Origin: Hallella bergensis DSM 17361
Lineage (GTDB): Bacteria > Bacteroidota > Bacteroidia > Bacteroidales > Bacteroidaceae
Assembly (NCBI RefSeq): GCF_000160535.1
Contig: NZ_GG704783.1
Coordinates: 89,486-153,485, forward strand
DNA: 64,000 nt
Reading direction: 5' to 3'
A model generated the notes under the pieces. That model did no database searches, was not told the DNA's origin, and saw nothing but the letters and a program-made list of their open reading frames with translations. Made by a program: the position numbers and the translations under genes. Shown here piece by piece: positions 30,098-37,904 of this stretch. Numbering within the stretch: position 1 is the stretch's first letter; each line of letters starts with the position of its first letter.

Positions 30098-30149
30098 AAA
30101 TTTCTAATAATGCGCAGTCAATAGTTGATGACTGACCAGTTTAGTGGTG

Positions 30150-30181
30150 CAAAGGTATTGTTTTTTAACTGAAAAGCCAAA
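30150..30181 (-). promoter_or_regulatory. Promoter for tRNA-Met
   Basis: Minus-strand TACCTTTG (30150-30157) and TTTG (30178-30181), exactly 20 bp apart. Confidence 0.85.
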
Positions 30182-30353
30182 CTTTTTTGCTAAAAAGTAG
30201 CTAAATAAGATTTAAGGACGACAGAATGTCGAAAGTGTGTCATTAACAGGTCGGATTCATCTGAGCGATTCCATTAACGAAAAAGGGTAGGAGAATCGTA
30301 ACCAAACGATATTTGGATAATTATCTTTCATATCAGGTGTGCGAAAATAACTT

Positions 30354-30384
30354 AAGGTCGCATGTCCAGAGGACATACGACCTT
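30354..30384 (-). terminator. Hairpin after rpsT
   Basis: AAGGTCG/CGACCTT with inner ATGTCC/GGACAT and an AGA loop. The minus-strand exit AAGTTATTTT is only weakly U-rich. Confidence 0.55.
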
Positions 30385-30413
30385 GTATAGTGTAACCAGC
30401 AAGAAGCTAGAGT

Positions 30414-30668
30414 TTATCCGAGTTTGCTGATGTGGAGAGACAGGCTTGATTTCAGGTTGGAAGCCTTGTTGGCATGGATTACATTGGTCTTGGCCAACTT
30501 GTCCAACATCTTCTGAACAGCCGGGAACAGCTTGGCAGCCTCGTCCTTGTCTGTGGTTGCGCGAAGCTTGCGCACGGCATTACGCATGGTCTTTGCATAG
30601 TATTTATTGTGCAAAGTTCTCGTCTTAGTCTGACGAATTCTCTTTACTGATGATTTGTGATTTGCCAT
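30414..30668 (-). CDS. rpsT: 30S ribosomal protein S20
   Basis: The 84-residue basic protein begins [21 protein letters not shown] and ends LSLHISKLG, a full match in length and layout to bacterial S20, which binds 16S rRNA and helps early 30S assembly. A longer frame starts inside the upstream tRNA-Glu and is rejected; ATG at 30668 is the conserved start. It lies 28 bp after tRNA-Glu and shares its promoter, so tRNA and mRNA are probably processed from one transcript. Confidence 0.97.
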   Translation of the reverse strand: MANHKSSVKRIRQTKTRTLHNKYYAKTMRNAVRKLRATTDKDEAAKLFPAVQKMLDKLAKTNVIHANKASNLKSSLSLHISKLG

Positions 30669-30696
30669 CTTAAATTTTTTCTTTTTATTTCTGTTG

Positions 30697-30768
30697 TAGT
30701 CGGTACGGGACTCGAACCCGTGTGGCAAGAATGAAAATCTTGAATCCTAACCTCTAGATGAACCGACC
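30697..30768 (-). tRNA. tRNA-Glu (anticodon TTC)
   Basis: Acceptor GGTCGGT/ACCGACT, anticodon stem CAAGA/TCTTG with loop TTTTCAT (anticodon TTC), and a T-arm with loop TTCGAGT. Minus strand, directly before rpsT. Confidence 0.93.
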
Positions 30769-30790
30769 GTTGGGGTTTATTAAGCGGGTG

Positions 30791-30822
30791 CAAAGTTAAG
30801 GCTTTTTGTTCATTTTGCCAAA
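30791..30822 (-). promoter_or_regulatory. Promoter for tRNA-Glu and rpsT
   Basis: Minus-strand TAACTTTG (30791-30798) and TTTG (30819-30822) with a 20-bp spacer. Confidence 0.85.
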
Positions 30823-30861
30823 CTTTTTTCAATATATTTTCTCTAAATGCCTGACTTTTCG

Positions 30862-30869
30862 TAATTTTG
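30862..30869 (+). promoter_or_regulatory. recO -7 box
   Basis: TAATTTTG ends six bases before the recO ATG (30876). The expected transcription start is at or next to the start codon, so a leaderless mRNA is likely. The -33 position reads TTTC. Confidence 0.6.
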
Positions 30870-30875
30870 CCCTGT

Positions 30876-31598
30876 ATGGAAGTCAAAACCAGAGCTTTGG
30901 TGCTTCATGCACTCAAATTTGGGGATTCGCAGATGATCGTTGATCTGCTTACCCGGGAACAAGGGCGTGTGTCGTTTATTTGTTACATCCCCAAAACGGG
31001 CAGGGGCAAGGTGAAGAAGCAGTTTTTCCAGCCACTTACCTTGCTAAACCTTGTATATACCTACAAGCCGAATCATAGCTTGCAACGCTTTTCTGAGATT
31101 AGTATCTCGCAACCCTATGGTTCGTTGCCGTTTGATGCCTACAAGCTTTCGATAACGCTTTTCATATCAGAGTTTCTTACCTATGCCACACGTGGCGAAC
31201 AGGAAAACACGCATTTGTATGACTATATAGAGAGTAGCATGATGTGGCTTGACAATGTGTCGCGGTCGTTTGCAAACTTCCATTTGGTGTTCATGATGCA
31301 TCTTTCCCGTTTCATTGGGTTTTTCCCCAATCTTTCGGACAATGTGCGCGGGGCGTGGTTCGACCTTCGCGATGGCAGCTTTTCGCTTGTTTGCCCTTCT
31401 CACGGCGACTACCTCAGCCCAAAGGAGGCTTCCGTTATCGGACTGCTCATGCGCATGAACTATGACAACATGCACCTTTTCCGTATGTCGCAGGCCGAGC
31501 GCAACCGTTGTGTTGAAATTATATTGTATTATTATCGGTTGCATGTCCCTAACTTTCCGGAATTAAAGTCGTTTGAAGTGCTCAGGACTTTGTTTTAA
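30876..31598 (+). CDS. recO: DNA repair protein RecO, 240 aa
   Basis: RecO helps load RecA onto SSB-coated DNA in the RecFOR pathway. The N-terminal OB-fold begins MEVKTRALVLHALKFGDSQMIVDLLTREQGRVSFICYIPK, the family opening. A helical C-terminal half follows (HLVFMMHLSRFIGFFPN, then a domain in which the Cys zinc ligands of many RecO proteins are not evident). Length fits. ATG at 30876 is preferred to an upstream in-frame TTG, because the -7 box overlaps the TTG. It diverges from the tRNA-Glu/rpsT operon. Confidence 0.92.
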   Translation: MEVKTRALVLHALKFGDSQMIVDLLTREQGRVSFICYIPKTGRGKVKKQFFQPLTLLNLVYTYKPNHSLQRFSEISISQPYGSLPFDAYKLSITLFISEFLTYATRGEQENTHLYDYIESSMMWLDNVSRSFANFHLVFMMHLSRFIGFFPNLSDNVRGAWFDLRDGSFSLVCPSHGDYLSPKEASVIGLLMRMNYDNMHLFRMSQAERNRCVEIILYYYRLHVPNFPELKSFEVLRTLF

Positions 31599-31800
31599 TA
31601 GTTGGTTATGGGTGTACATCCCTGAATAATTTATTTTTGTCACATTAACCAATTATTTTTATTCGATTTGACGACAAATGATTTGTCACGGGTGTTTCAT
31701 ATGCTAATCATTTGCAGATAGATGCTTTATTCCATAAATGCTAATGTCCTGCAAATCTTGCATGCGCGGTTGCCTTTCTAAGCTTATTTTATAGTGTATT

Positions 31801-31888
31801 GCGTTCGAAGTACAAGTGGCGTGCGTCCGAAGAACAAGCGTATCGCGTTCGGAATACAAGTGTATTGCGTTCGATATACGCTGGCATT
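31801..31888. repeat. 22-bp degenerate tandem repeat, 4 units (GCGTTCGAA type)
   Basis: Units start at 31801, 31823, 31845 and 31867 with GCGTTCGA, GCGTCCGA, GCGTTCGG and GCGTTCGA; the second part is near AATACAAGTGTATT, itself an inverted repeat. The period is exactly 22 bp. Confidence 0.8.
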
Positions 31889-31905
31889 TTAAGAAGCAAT
31901 ATATT

Positions 31906-31958
31906 CAAACAGAGGCCATCCATTTGGGTTATGCCCGTTAATGGATGGCCTCTGTTTG
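31906..31958. terminator. Perfect 18-bp inverted repeat between convergent genes
   Basis: CAAACAGAGGCCATCCAT (31906-31923) pairs with 31941-31958 around a 17-nt loop that could close further (GGG/CCC). It lies between recO and the opposing small gene and probably ends transcription from both sides; U tracts are weak. Confidence 0.6.
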
Positions 31959-32060
31959 TGATTGTGTTCATTTTACCCGCATGTTTTATGATGAGCGGGT
32001 GTCGCTCCGTGGTTCTATATGGCAAGGATCGACTTGGAAAGTAGGGCTTGCTCAATAGAC

Positions 32061-32240
32061 CTATTCGGCCGGAGCCCACTTGCAACGCACGGGAGAAACG
32101 ATGGCGTTCTCCTTTTTCAGCTGAGTGAAGGCCTTGTCTACTTCCTTGCGGTCAATACCTGATGTTTTGGCCACTTCGCCGGCTGACATCGGCTTGCCGG
32201 CCTCACGCATAACTTGTAATACTTGTTCTTTTGTTTCCAC
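32061..32240 (-). CDS. Small winged-helix DNA-binding protein, 59 aa, GTG start
   Basis: The frame from GTG at 32240 encodes [20 protein letters not shown] followed by [30 protein letters not shown] and CKWAPAE. Helix 1, the '[24 protein letters not shown]' helix-turn-helix and a final wing fit a minimal winged-helix domain. It follows yqeY by 43 bp on the same strand and is probably at the end of that transcript. A role in transcription is inferred; the target is unknown. Confidence 0.7.
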   Translation of the reverse strand: METKEQVLQVMREAGKPMSAGEVAKTSGIDRKEVDKAFTQLKKENAIVSPVRCKWAPAE

Positions 32241-32283
32241 AATTATTGAATAACTACAAGATAATTGTTTTTTACTGGCACGA

Positions 32284-32739
32284 CTATGCCAATAATTTCC
32301 GAACGATAGCGGATATGGTTTTGCCGTCAGCCTTGCCCGCCATTAGTTTGGTGGCCATGCCCATGACCTGACCCATCTGCTTCATGTCGGTGGCACCTAT
32401 CTTGGTAATAATGTCCTTGATTTGTGTCTCTATTTCCTCTTCCGAAAGTGGCTGGGGGAGATATTCCTTGATGACGGCTACTTGCGCCAACTCGGCATCG
32501 GCAAGGTCTTGCCTGCCGGCACTGGCGTAGGTGGCTGCACTGTCTTCTCCTTGCTTGGCCAGCTTCTGAAGAATTTTTAGGGCGGCGCTGTCTTCTAAGG
32601 TGTCGTTGGCACCGGGGGCAGTTTTGGCCTCTATAAAATATTTTTTGATGTTGCGTAAGGCTTCCGTGCGCACTTTGTCGCGTGCCTTCATTGCCGTGCG
32701 GATGCCGCTGCTGACTTGGTCGAAGAGTAGGGTAGACAT
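32284..32739 (-). CDS. yqeY: GatB/YqeY domain protein, 151 aa
   Basis: The protein begins '[38 protein letters not shown]', then '[47 protein letters not shown]', then '[32 protein letters not shown]'. This is the full YqeY pattern (about 150 residues), homologous to the tail of the GatB amidotransferase subunit that contacts tRNA. Its own role is not settled. It lies 53 bp downstream of ftsZ in the same direction. Confidence 0.9.
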   Translation of the reverse strand: MSTLLFDQVSSGIRTAMKARDKVRTEALRNIKKYFIEAKTAPGANDTLEDSAALKILQKLAKQGEDSAATYASAGRQDLADAELAQVAVIKEYLPQPLSEEEIETQIKDIITKIGATDMKQMGQVMGMATKLMAGKADGKTISAIVRKLLA

Positions 32740-32792
32740 ATTTTTTTGTTCTAAGGGTTATCAAATTAAAGGAGAGGGATGACGAATTCTGC

Positions 32793-34148
32793 CTATACAA
32801 AGCTTATCACTCCCTGTACGGTGTCTTGTCCGGATTCGCTTTCCGGCTTGACGTTGTTGCCGCTTGCCTGGTCACGAATTTCGTTGAGCATCTGGCGTGT
32901 ACGCTTGTAGGTTGGCGAATTGTCCACGGCCAGTATCACGTCTTCATTGTCAAGGTCGTCCTGACTGAAAATGTAGATATGCGGACGGCGCTTGTATTGA
33001 GTGGTGCCGGTGTCGCTGCCATAGTATCGGTTGCGGCGCTCTTGGCGCTCGGCTGCCTTTTCCTCTTCCTCGGCAATGCGGTTGGCTTCTTCCTGCGAGT
33101 GGCGCCCACGGCATTCGATGGGTTCCACATCTTCGACGCCGAAGCCGGTGGCAAGGATGGTCACCTTCACTTTCTTCCCAAGTTCCGGGTCGGTGGCTAC
33201 ACCCCATTTTATTTCAAAGTCGTCGCCAAACTTAGCCATGAAGTCGTTCACGTCGTTCATCTCCTCCATCATAAGACCTTGCTTGTCTTGCTTCTCATCA
33301 CAGAAGTTGATGGAAAGCAGGATTTTCTTGGAGTTGAACACGTTGTTGTCGTTGAGTAGCGGCGAGTTGAGCGCATCCTCAATAGCTTTGCGCACCCGGC
33401 CGTCACCTTCGCCAAATCCGGTGCTCATGATGGCCACGCCGCCGTCTTTCAACACTGTCTTCACATCGTTGAAGTCGAGGTTGATGAGTCCATGAATGGT
33501 GATAATTTCAGCAATGCTCTTGGCTGCCACGCTCAGAGTGTCGTCGGCCTTGCCAAAGGCATCAATAAGGGTGAGGTCGGGATAGATTTCGCGCAGTCGT
33601 TCATTGTTGATAACGAGTAGCGCGTCTACATGCTTGGACATTTCCTCTACGCCGTCGAGAGCCTGGTCTATTTTCTTCGGCCCTTCGAAACGGAACGGTA
33701 TGGTCACGATTCCAACGGTCAGAATATCCATTTCCTTGCTGACCTGGGCAATGATCGGGGCGGCGCCCGTACCTGTGCCACCGCCCATTCCGGCGGTGAT
33801 GAAAGTCATTTTCGTCCCGTCGCTGAGCATTCTTCGGATATCGTCTATGCTGTCGAGTGCAGCTTCACGCGCACGTGCCGGCCGGTTTCCTGCCCCCAGT
33901 CCTTCCTTGCCCAACTGCAGATGGACGGGCACAGGAGAGTCGTTGAGAGCCTGGGCGTCGGTGTTGCACAGCACGAACGATACGTCGTGGATGCCCTCGC
34001 GATACATGTGGTTCACGGCGTTGCCGCCACCCCCGCCTACACCAATAACCTTGATAATACTGTTTTCTTTTTCCGGGTCACCAAAATCAAGGATTGACGG
34101 CTTTTTATTCTCGGTGTTATTGTTATTGTCTGGCATAGTTTCTATCAT
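32793..34148 (-). CDS. ftsZ: Cell division GTPase FtsZ, 451 aa
   Basis: Tubulin-like protein that polymerises into the Z ring at midcell. Key motifs are IKVIGVGGGGGNAVNHM (residues about 32-48), the signature GMGGGTGTGAAPIIA (about 120-134) and the T7-loop segment NLDFNDVKTVL. The GTPase body ends near residue 345; the tail is long and charged (EEEKAAERQERRNRY) and carries RRPHIYIFSQDDLDNE plus a C-terminal 'DNSPTYKRTRQML' near the expected partner-binding peptide. The start at 34148 or the downstream ATG at 34136 are both possible. Last division gene of the dcw cluster. Confidence 0.97.
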   Translation of the reverse strand: MIETMPDNNNNTENKKPSILDFGDPEKENSIIKVIGVGGGGGNAVNHMYREGIHDVSFVLCNTDAQALNDSPVPVHLQLGKEGLGAGNRPARAREAALDSIDDIRRMLSDGTKMTFITAGMGGGTGTGAAPIIAQVSKEMDILTVGIVTIPFRFEGPKKIDQALDGVEEMSKHVDALLVINNERLREIYPDLTLIDAFGKADDTLSVAAKSIAEIITIHGLINLDFNDVKTVLKDGGVAIMSTGFGEGDGRVRKAIEDALNSPLLNDNNVFNSKKILLSINFCDEKQDKQGLMMEEMNDVNDFMAKFGDDFEIKWGVATDPELGKKVKVTILATGFGVEDVEPIECRGRHSQEEANRIAEEEEKAAERQERRNRYYGSDTGTTQYKRRPHIYIFSQDDLDNEDVILAVDNSPTYKRTRQMLNEIRDQASGNNVKPESESGQDTVQGVISFV

Positions 34149-34160
34149 ATTCTTTGTTCT

Positions 34161-35603
34161 TTATTTGTCATCTTCCTCATCGTCTACCATTTTCTTGAAG
34201 AAGCTCTTGAGTCCCTTCAATGATTTGTTGACGATGGAGTTCTCACGTTTGGCCTGGCGTATGGCCTCTTCCTCGGCTTCCCGCTGTTGCTCCCTTTCGC
34301 GTTCTTCTGCCTGTTTCTGCTTGCGTTCCTCTTCAGCAGCTTTCTCTGCTTCGGTCTGCACAATGCCCTTGCCGGATATCTCGCTCAGTGAGCGTGGTTC
34401 CTTGGAGGTCTCGGGTTGTGCTGGTTTGGTATCTCCGCCAAATAGGTCTTTGCTGAACTCGTCGCCTGCACAGTTCATGTCTCCTTTGATTAACAGTCCC
34501 ATCACGGTGCACAAGGTGCTATTCTTAGCGGTGATGGCAGGGTTGTTGGAGTTCACGGTGTGGTTTACAAAGTTTGCGTTTCTGATTTTCTCAATACGTG
34601 TGTAGTTGCGGAAAGCCTGCTCGATATTGTGCAGGTTTGAGCCACCGCCGGTGAGGATGATACCTCCAAGCAGCTTGTCGTAGTATTCGTTGGGCACTTG
34701 ATGCCACACGTTTTCGATAATCTCCTGCACGCGGCTCTCCACGATATCGACGAAGGTGCTCATGTCTACATTGCGTTCTGCATCGATGGAGTAGGTTTTG
34801 TTCTTGTCTATGTCGTTGGCATCGGTGTATGCGCTTCCATATTTCAGCTTCATCTTCTCGGCATCGCGGTCCTCCATTTGCAGGGAAGAGATGTCCTTGG
34901 TGATGTTGTTGCCCCCAAGGGGAATGACGGCGAGATGGCGCAAAATATTCTTGTAATACACGCAAACGGTTGTGGTGTCGGCCCCCAAATCTACCAACAC
35001 CGACCCACCGCGCCGCTCGGCATCGGTTAGCACGGCATCGGCAAGGGCGAGGGGCGAGAGATACATTTCAGCAATGGCTATGCCTGCATTGTCGAAGCAT
35101 TTGTTGATATTGCGGTAAAAAGTCTTGCGCCAGAGAATGTTCAGGAAGTTGCCTTCAAGGCGCGAGCATTGTATGCCTACGGGGTCGGTTTGATACTGGT
35201 TGTCGAGTTTGTACTCTTGTGTGATGGCATCGAGAATCTCTTGGTCGGGATACTGCATGCTGCGGTTGGCATCCATCAGTTCGTTCACCATGTCCTGGGT
35301 CACGATAGTGTCTTGTGGCAGTTCCTTGACGTTTGTGTTTCTGATGCTTCGGATCGACTGTCCGCCAACACCAACATATACGAGTGCAATCTTCGCTTTG
35401 AGCGTTGTTTCCAGCTTTTTCACGATGTTGGTGAGCTTCTGAACGGTCTTGTCGATGTTGTAGACTACACCTTTGCGTATGCAGGTGGAGGAGTCCTCCT
35501 TCACAACGGCAAGCACGCTGATGCTTCCGTCGAGGTTTTTCCTGCCTGCAATGCCGGTCATCTTGGATGAGCCTAATTCAATTGCTACTATAAATTCTGC
35601 CAT
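34161..35603 (-). CDS. ftsA: Cell division protein FtsA, 480 aa
   Basis: Actin-like protein that tethers FtsZ to the membrane. The N-terminus MAEFIVAIELGSSKMTGIAGRK is the phosphate-1 loop of the actin fold; 'GSVLVDLGADTTTVCVYY' is the phosphate-2 loop and 'GGIILTGGGSNLHNIEQAF' the adenosine motif. The C-terminus has a charged coiled-coil insertion (EEERKQKQAEEREREQQREAEEEA) followed by an amphipathic helix (VNKSLKGLKSFFKKMV), the expected membrane anchor, then an acidic tail. Longer than E. coli FtsA (420) because of that insertion. It ends 12 bp before ftsZ. Confidence 0.95.
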   Translation of the reverse strand: MAEFIVAIELGSSKMTGIAGRKNLDGSISVLAVVKEDSSTCIRKGVVYNIDKTVQKLTNIVKKLETTLKAKIALVYVGVGGQSIRSIRNTNVKELPQDTIVTQDMVNELMDANRSMQYPDQEILDAITQEYKLDNQYQTDPVGIQCSRLEGNFLNILWRKTFYRNINKCFDNAGIAIAEMYLSPLALADAVLTDAERRGGSVLVDLGADTTTVCVYYKNILRHLAVIPLGGNNITKDISSLQMEDRDAEKMKLKYGSAYTDANDIDKNKTYSIDAERNVDMSTFVDIVESRVQEIIENVWHQVPNEYYDKLLGGIILTGGGSNLHNIEQAFRNYTRIEKIRNANFVNHTVNSNNPAITAKNSTLCTVMGLLIKGDMNCAGDEFSKDLFGGDTKPAQPETSKEPRSLSEISGKGIVQTEAEKAAEEERKQKQAEEREREQQREAEEEAIRQAKRENSIVNKSLKGLKSFFKKMVDDEEDDK

Positions 35604-35620
35604 GGGTATATAATAATTAT

Positions 35621-36412
35621 CTATTCAATGTGTTTCTTACAAATGATTTGGTTGTCGAACTCGATGTTGATATACTTATATTTGTTCCACCCGGCTTGTG
35701 AGAGTCCATATTTGTAGAACTTCTCCAAGCGATCCATTTTCTTGTTTACATAGTCGGCGATGAGTTTCTGCCGCATGTTCACATATTTGGTTTCGGGCAG
35801 CTGGCCGATGTACACGATATGGTTTCCTATGCGCGGAACAAGTTCCACACCCCTGTCGGGCAGTACGTTTATTTGTACGATCTGGTTTTTCCACAATTCG
35901 TTCGACATCAGACATTCGGCCAGATATGAAATATAGTGACGTGCATACCACTTGCTGATATAACCCGTTGTGATGATCAGGTCGCTCGTATAGTTCGAGT
36001 TAGGCATCACGCTGTGTTTGTCGTCGATGTAATAGTCTTCACCGTTAATAGCTTTGATGCGCAGTATGGGCATGCGCTGCGTCAGTGAGATGACCACGTG
36101 CCCATCCTCTGTCTTGTAGCACTCTGCATTTTTTACGAATGGACTTTGCTCAAGGGTCTCCTCAATGACTCGGGTATTAACGTCTTGCATGAGTTTCGAC
36201 AGTGGGTAGAGTCGATTCTTCTCGAGTCGGTTCTTGATTTCTGCAGCACTGATAAACCCGTTGGTGGCCTCATCCTGGATGTTGATATTCACCTTGGTGC
36301 ATACCCGCTGAACCACATTCGGCTTGCCGAAGGCGGAAAAGGCAACGATGAGATAGCCTCCCAGGATAATATCGGCTGTGACGATGAAGGTTTTTTTCCA
36401 GTTGATATGCAT
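35621..36412 (-). CDS. ftsQ: Cell division protein FtsQ, 263 aa
   Basis: Bitopic protein: a short cytoplasmic end, one transmembrane helix (FIVTADIILGGYLIVAFSAFG), then a periplasmic POTRA-like segment (about 40-110; NRLYPLSKLMQDVNTRVIEETLEQSPFVKNAECYKTEDGHVVISLTQRMPILRI) and the FtsQ beta domain. It links early and late division proteins. The position between murC and ftsA and the 17-bp spacing to ftsA fit the dcw order. Sequence conservation is low, as usual for FtsQ. Confidence 0.88.
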   Translation of the reverse strand: MHINWKKTFIVTADIILGGYLIVAFSAFGKPNVVQRVCTKVNINIQDEATNGFISAAEIKNRLEKNRLYPLSKLMQDVNTRVIEETLEQSPFVKNAECYKTEDGHVVISLTQRMPILRIKAINGEDYYIDDKHSVMPNSNYTSDLIITTGYISKWYARHYISYLAECLMSNELWKNQIVQINVLPDRGVELVPRIGNHIVYIGQLPETKYVNMRQKLIADYVNKKMDRLEKFYKYGLSQAGWNKYKYINIEFDNQIICKKHIE

Positions 36413-36508
36413 GGTTTGTATTGAGGATGGGGTTTGTGCATTGGGTAAGTTGCGAGGTGGGGCATTTGTTCGAATCCCTGACTATCCTAACTTTTTGTTC
36501 CCTAAGCC

Positions 36509-37888
36509 TTATTTCCTTTTTTCTATAATCTGTGCGATTTGTGTCGCATAGTTCTCCAAGTCTCCGGCTCCCAGTATGACGAGCACATCGAAATCTCGGT
36601 TCTTCACGAAGTCGGGGAAATCTTCCTTGCGAATCATTTGTTTCTCCACGCCCGGTTTGATGTTGTCGAATATGATTTTCGATGTGATGCCGGGGATGGG
36701 CTGTTCGCGTGCTGGGTAGATATCGGTGAGTATCACTTCGTCGAAATGGCTGAGCGAATTGGCAAAGTCCTGGTAGAAGTCTCGGGTACGGGTGTAGAGG
36801 TGGGGTTGAAAAATTGCAGTAATCTTTCGGTTGCCATACAGTTCTTTCAGGCTTTTGGCGCTTTGCAGAATTTCCTTCGGGTGGTGTGCGTAGTCAGTGA
36901 GGAACACGTGTTTGTCATTGCGAACCTTGAAGTCGAAACGACGATCCACGCCACGATAGGTCTCCATGCCGTATTTAAGTTCGTTGGCTGTACAGCCGTT
37001 GAGTTGTGCCATAGCCATGGCTGCCACACCGTTCTCGATGTTGATGGGTATGGGATGTCCGGGTTTTATGCCCGTGATATTTTCAATGGGGGATACGAAG
37101 TCGAACGTAATCTCTCCGTCCTCAATCACGATATTCTCTGCGTGAAAGTCTCCCTTGTCGCGACTGTAGGTGTATGTCTTTACCCCGTCCTGCACGTTGG
37201 CCTTCATCTCCAGATCTGTATGGATAATGAGTGCGCCGCCCGGTCTGATCAGTTCTGTGTAGTGTCTGAAACTTTCTAAGTAGGCCTCTTTGGTGCCATA
37301 GATGTCGAGGTGGTCGGGGTCGGTGGACGTAATGACCGTCATCCAGGGTGAGAGCCAGTGGAACGAACGGTCGAACTCATCCGCCTCAATGACCACGAAG
37401 TCGCTCGAGTCTGAGAGAATATAGTTGGTGCCGTAGTTTTTGGAAATTCCGCCCAGAAATGCATTGCATTCCACGTGGCTCTGGTGCATGATGTGCGCAC
37501 ACATGGTCGACGTGGAAGTCTTGCCGTGTGTGCCAGCCACGCACAGCCCCTTGTGGGTGCGCGTGAGTGTGCCCAGCACTTGGGCGCGTTTCTGAACCTC
37601 AAACCCATTGTTGCGGAAATAGAGTAGTTCCTTGTGGTTGTCAGAGACAGCCGGGGTGTAGACAACCAGACAAGTCTCCTTGTTTCGGCAGGCGTGAGGG
37701 ATGTCGTCCACGTTTTCTTCATAGTGAATGAGCATGCCTTCATTTTCCAGTTGGCGTGTCAGGGCAGAGGAAGTCCTGTCATATCCGGCAACGACCATAC
37801 CCTTGCGGATGAAGTATCTGGCGATGGCACTCATGCCGATGCCACCGGCTCCTATGAAATAAACGGCTTTGATATCTTTAATTTCCAT
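36509..37888 (-). CDS. murC: UDP-N-acetylmuramate-L-alanine ligase MurC, 459 aa
   Basis: Adds L-Ala to UDP-MurNAc. The N-terminal Rossmann motif is YFIGAGGIGMSAIARYF; the ATP P-loop AGTHGKTSTSTMCAHIM has the Mur ligase GxHGKTxT signature, and the Glu-Asp segment 'VIEADEFDRSFHWLSP' follows. The C-terminal part holds LTDYAHHPKEI and FQPHLYTRTRDF. The start MEIKDIKAVYFIGAGG (37888) is preferred over an upstream ATG that overlaps murG. Confidence 0.96.
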   Translation of the reverse strand: MEIKDIKAVYFIGAGGIGMSAIARYFIRKGMVVAGYDRTSSALTRQLENEGMLIHYEENVDDIPHACRNKETCLVVYTPAVSDNHKELLYFRNNGFEVQKRAQVLGTLTRTHKGLCVAGTHGKTSTSTMCAHIMHQSHVECNAFLGGISKNYGTNYILSDSSDFVVIEADEFDRSFHWLSPWMTVITSTDPDHLDIYGTKEAYLESFRHYTELIRPGGALIIHTDLEMKANVQDGVKTYTYSRDKGDFHAENIVIEDGEITFDFVSPIENITGIKPGHPIPINIENGVAAMAMAQLNGCTANELKYGMETYRGVDRRFDFKVRNDKHVFLTDYAHHPKEILQSAKSLKELYGNRKITAIFQPHLYTRTRDFYQDFANSLSHFDEVILTDIYPAREQPIPGITSKIIFDNIKPGVEKQMIRKEDFPDFVKNRDFDVLVILGAGDLENYATQIAQIIEKRK

Positions 37889-37904
37889 TGTCTTTGTTTG
37901 CAAA

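Larger units (their letters stand above)
30098..30413. other. Intergenic region between tRNA-Met and rpsT
   Basis: Holds the tRNA-Met promoter (30150-30181) and the rpsT hairpin (30354-30384). Between them only a small stem CCAAA/TTTGG (30302-30316) is seen. Confidence 0.5.
31599..32060. other. 462-bp gap between recO and the winged-helix gene
   Basis: Contains a palindrome GACAAATGATTTGTC (31673-31687), a four-unit 22-bp repeat array (31801-31888) and a perfect 18-bp inverted repeat (31906-31958). A plus-strand frame crosses the last two but has no support as a gene. Confidence 0.6.

Noticed and set aside
30669-30728. N-terminal extension of S20
   Set aside because: It reads into tRNA-Glu; the conserved start MANHKSS is at 30668.
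31799-32044. Plus-strand frame of 81 codons after recO
   Set aside because: It is built from the 22-bp repeat array (period not divisible by three) and one arm of a perfect hairpin; composition is not protein-like.
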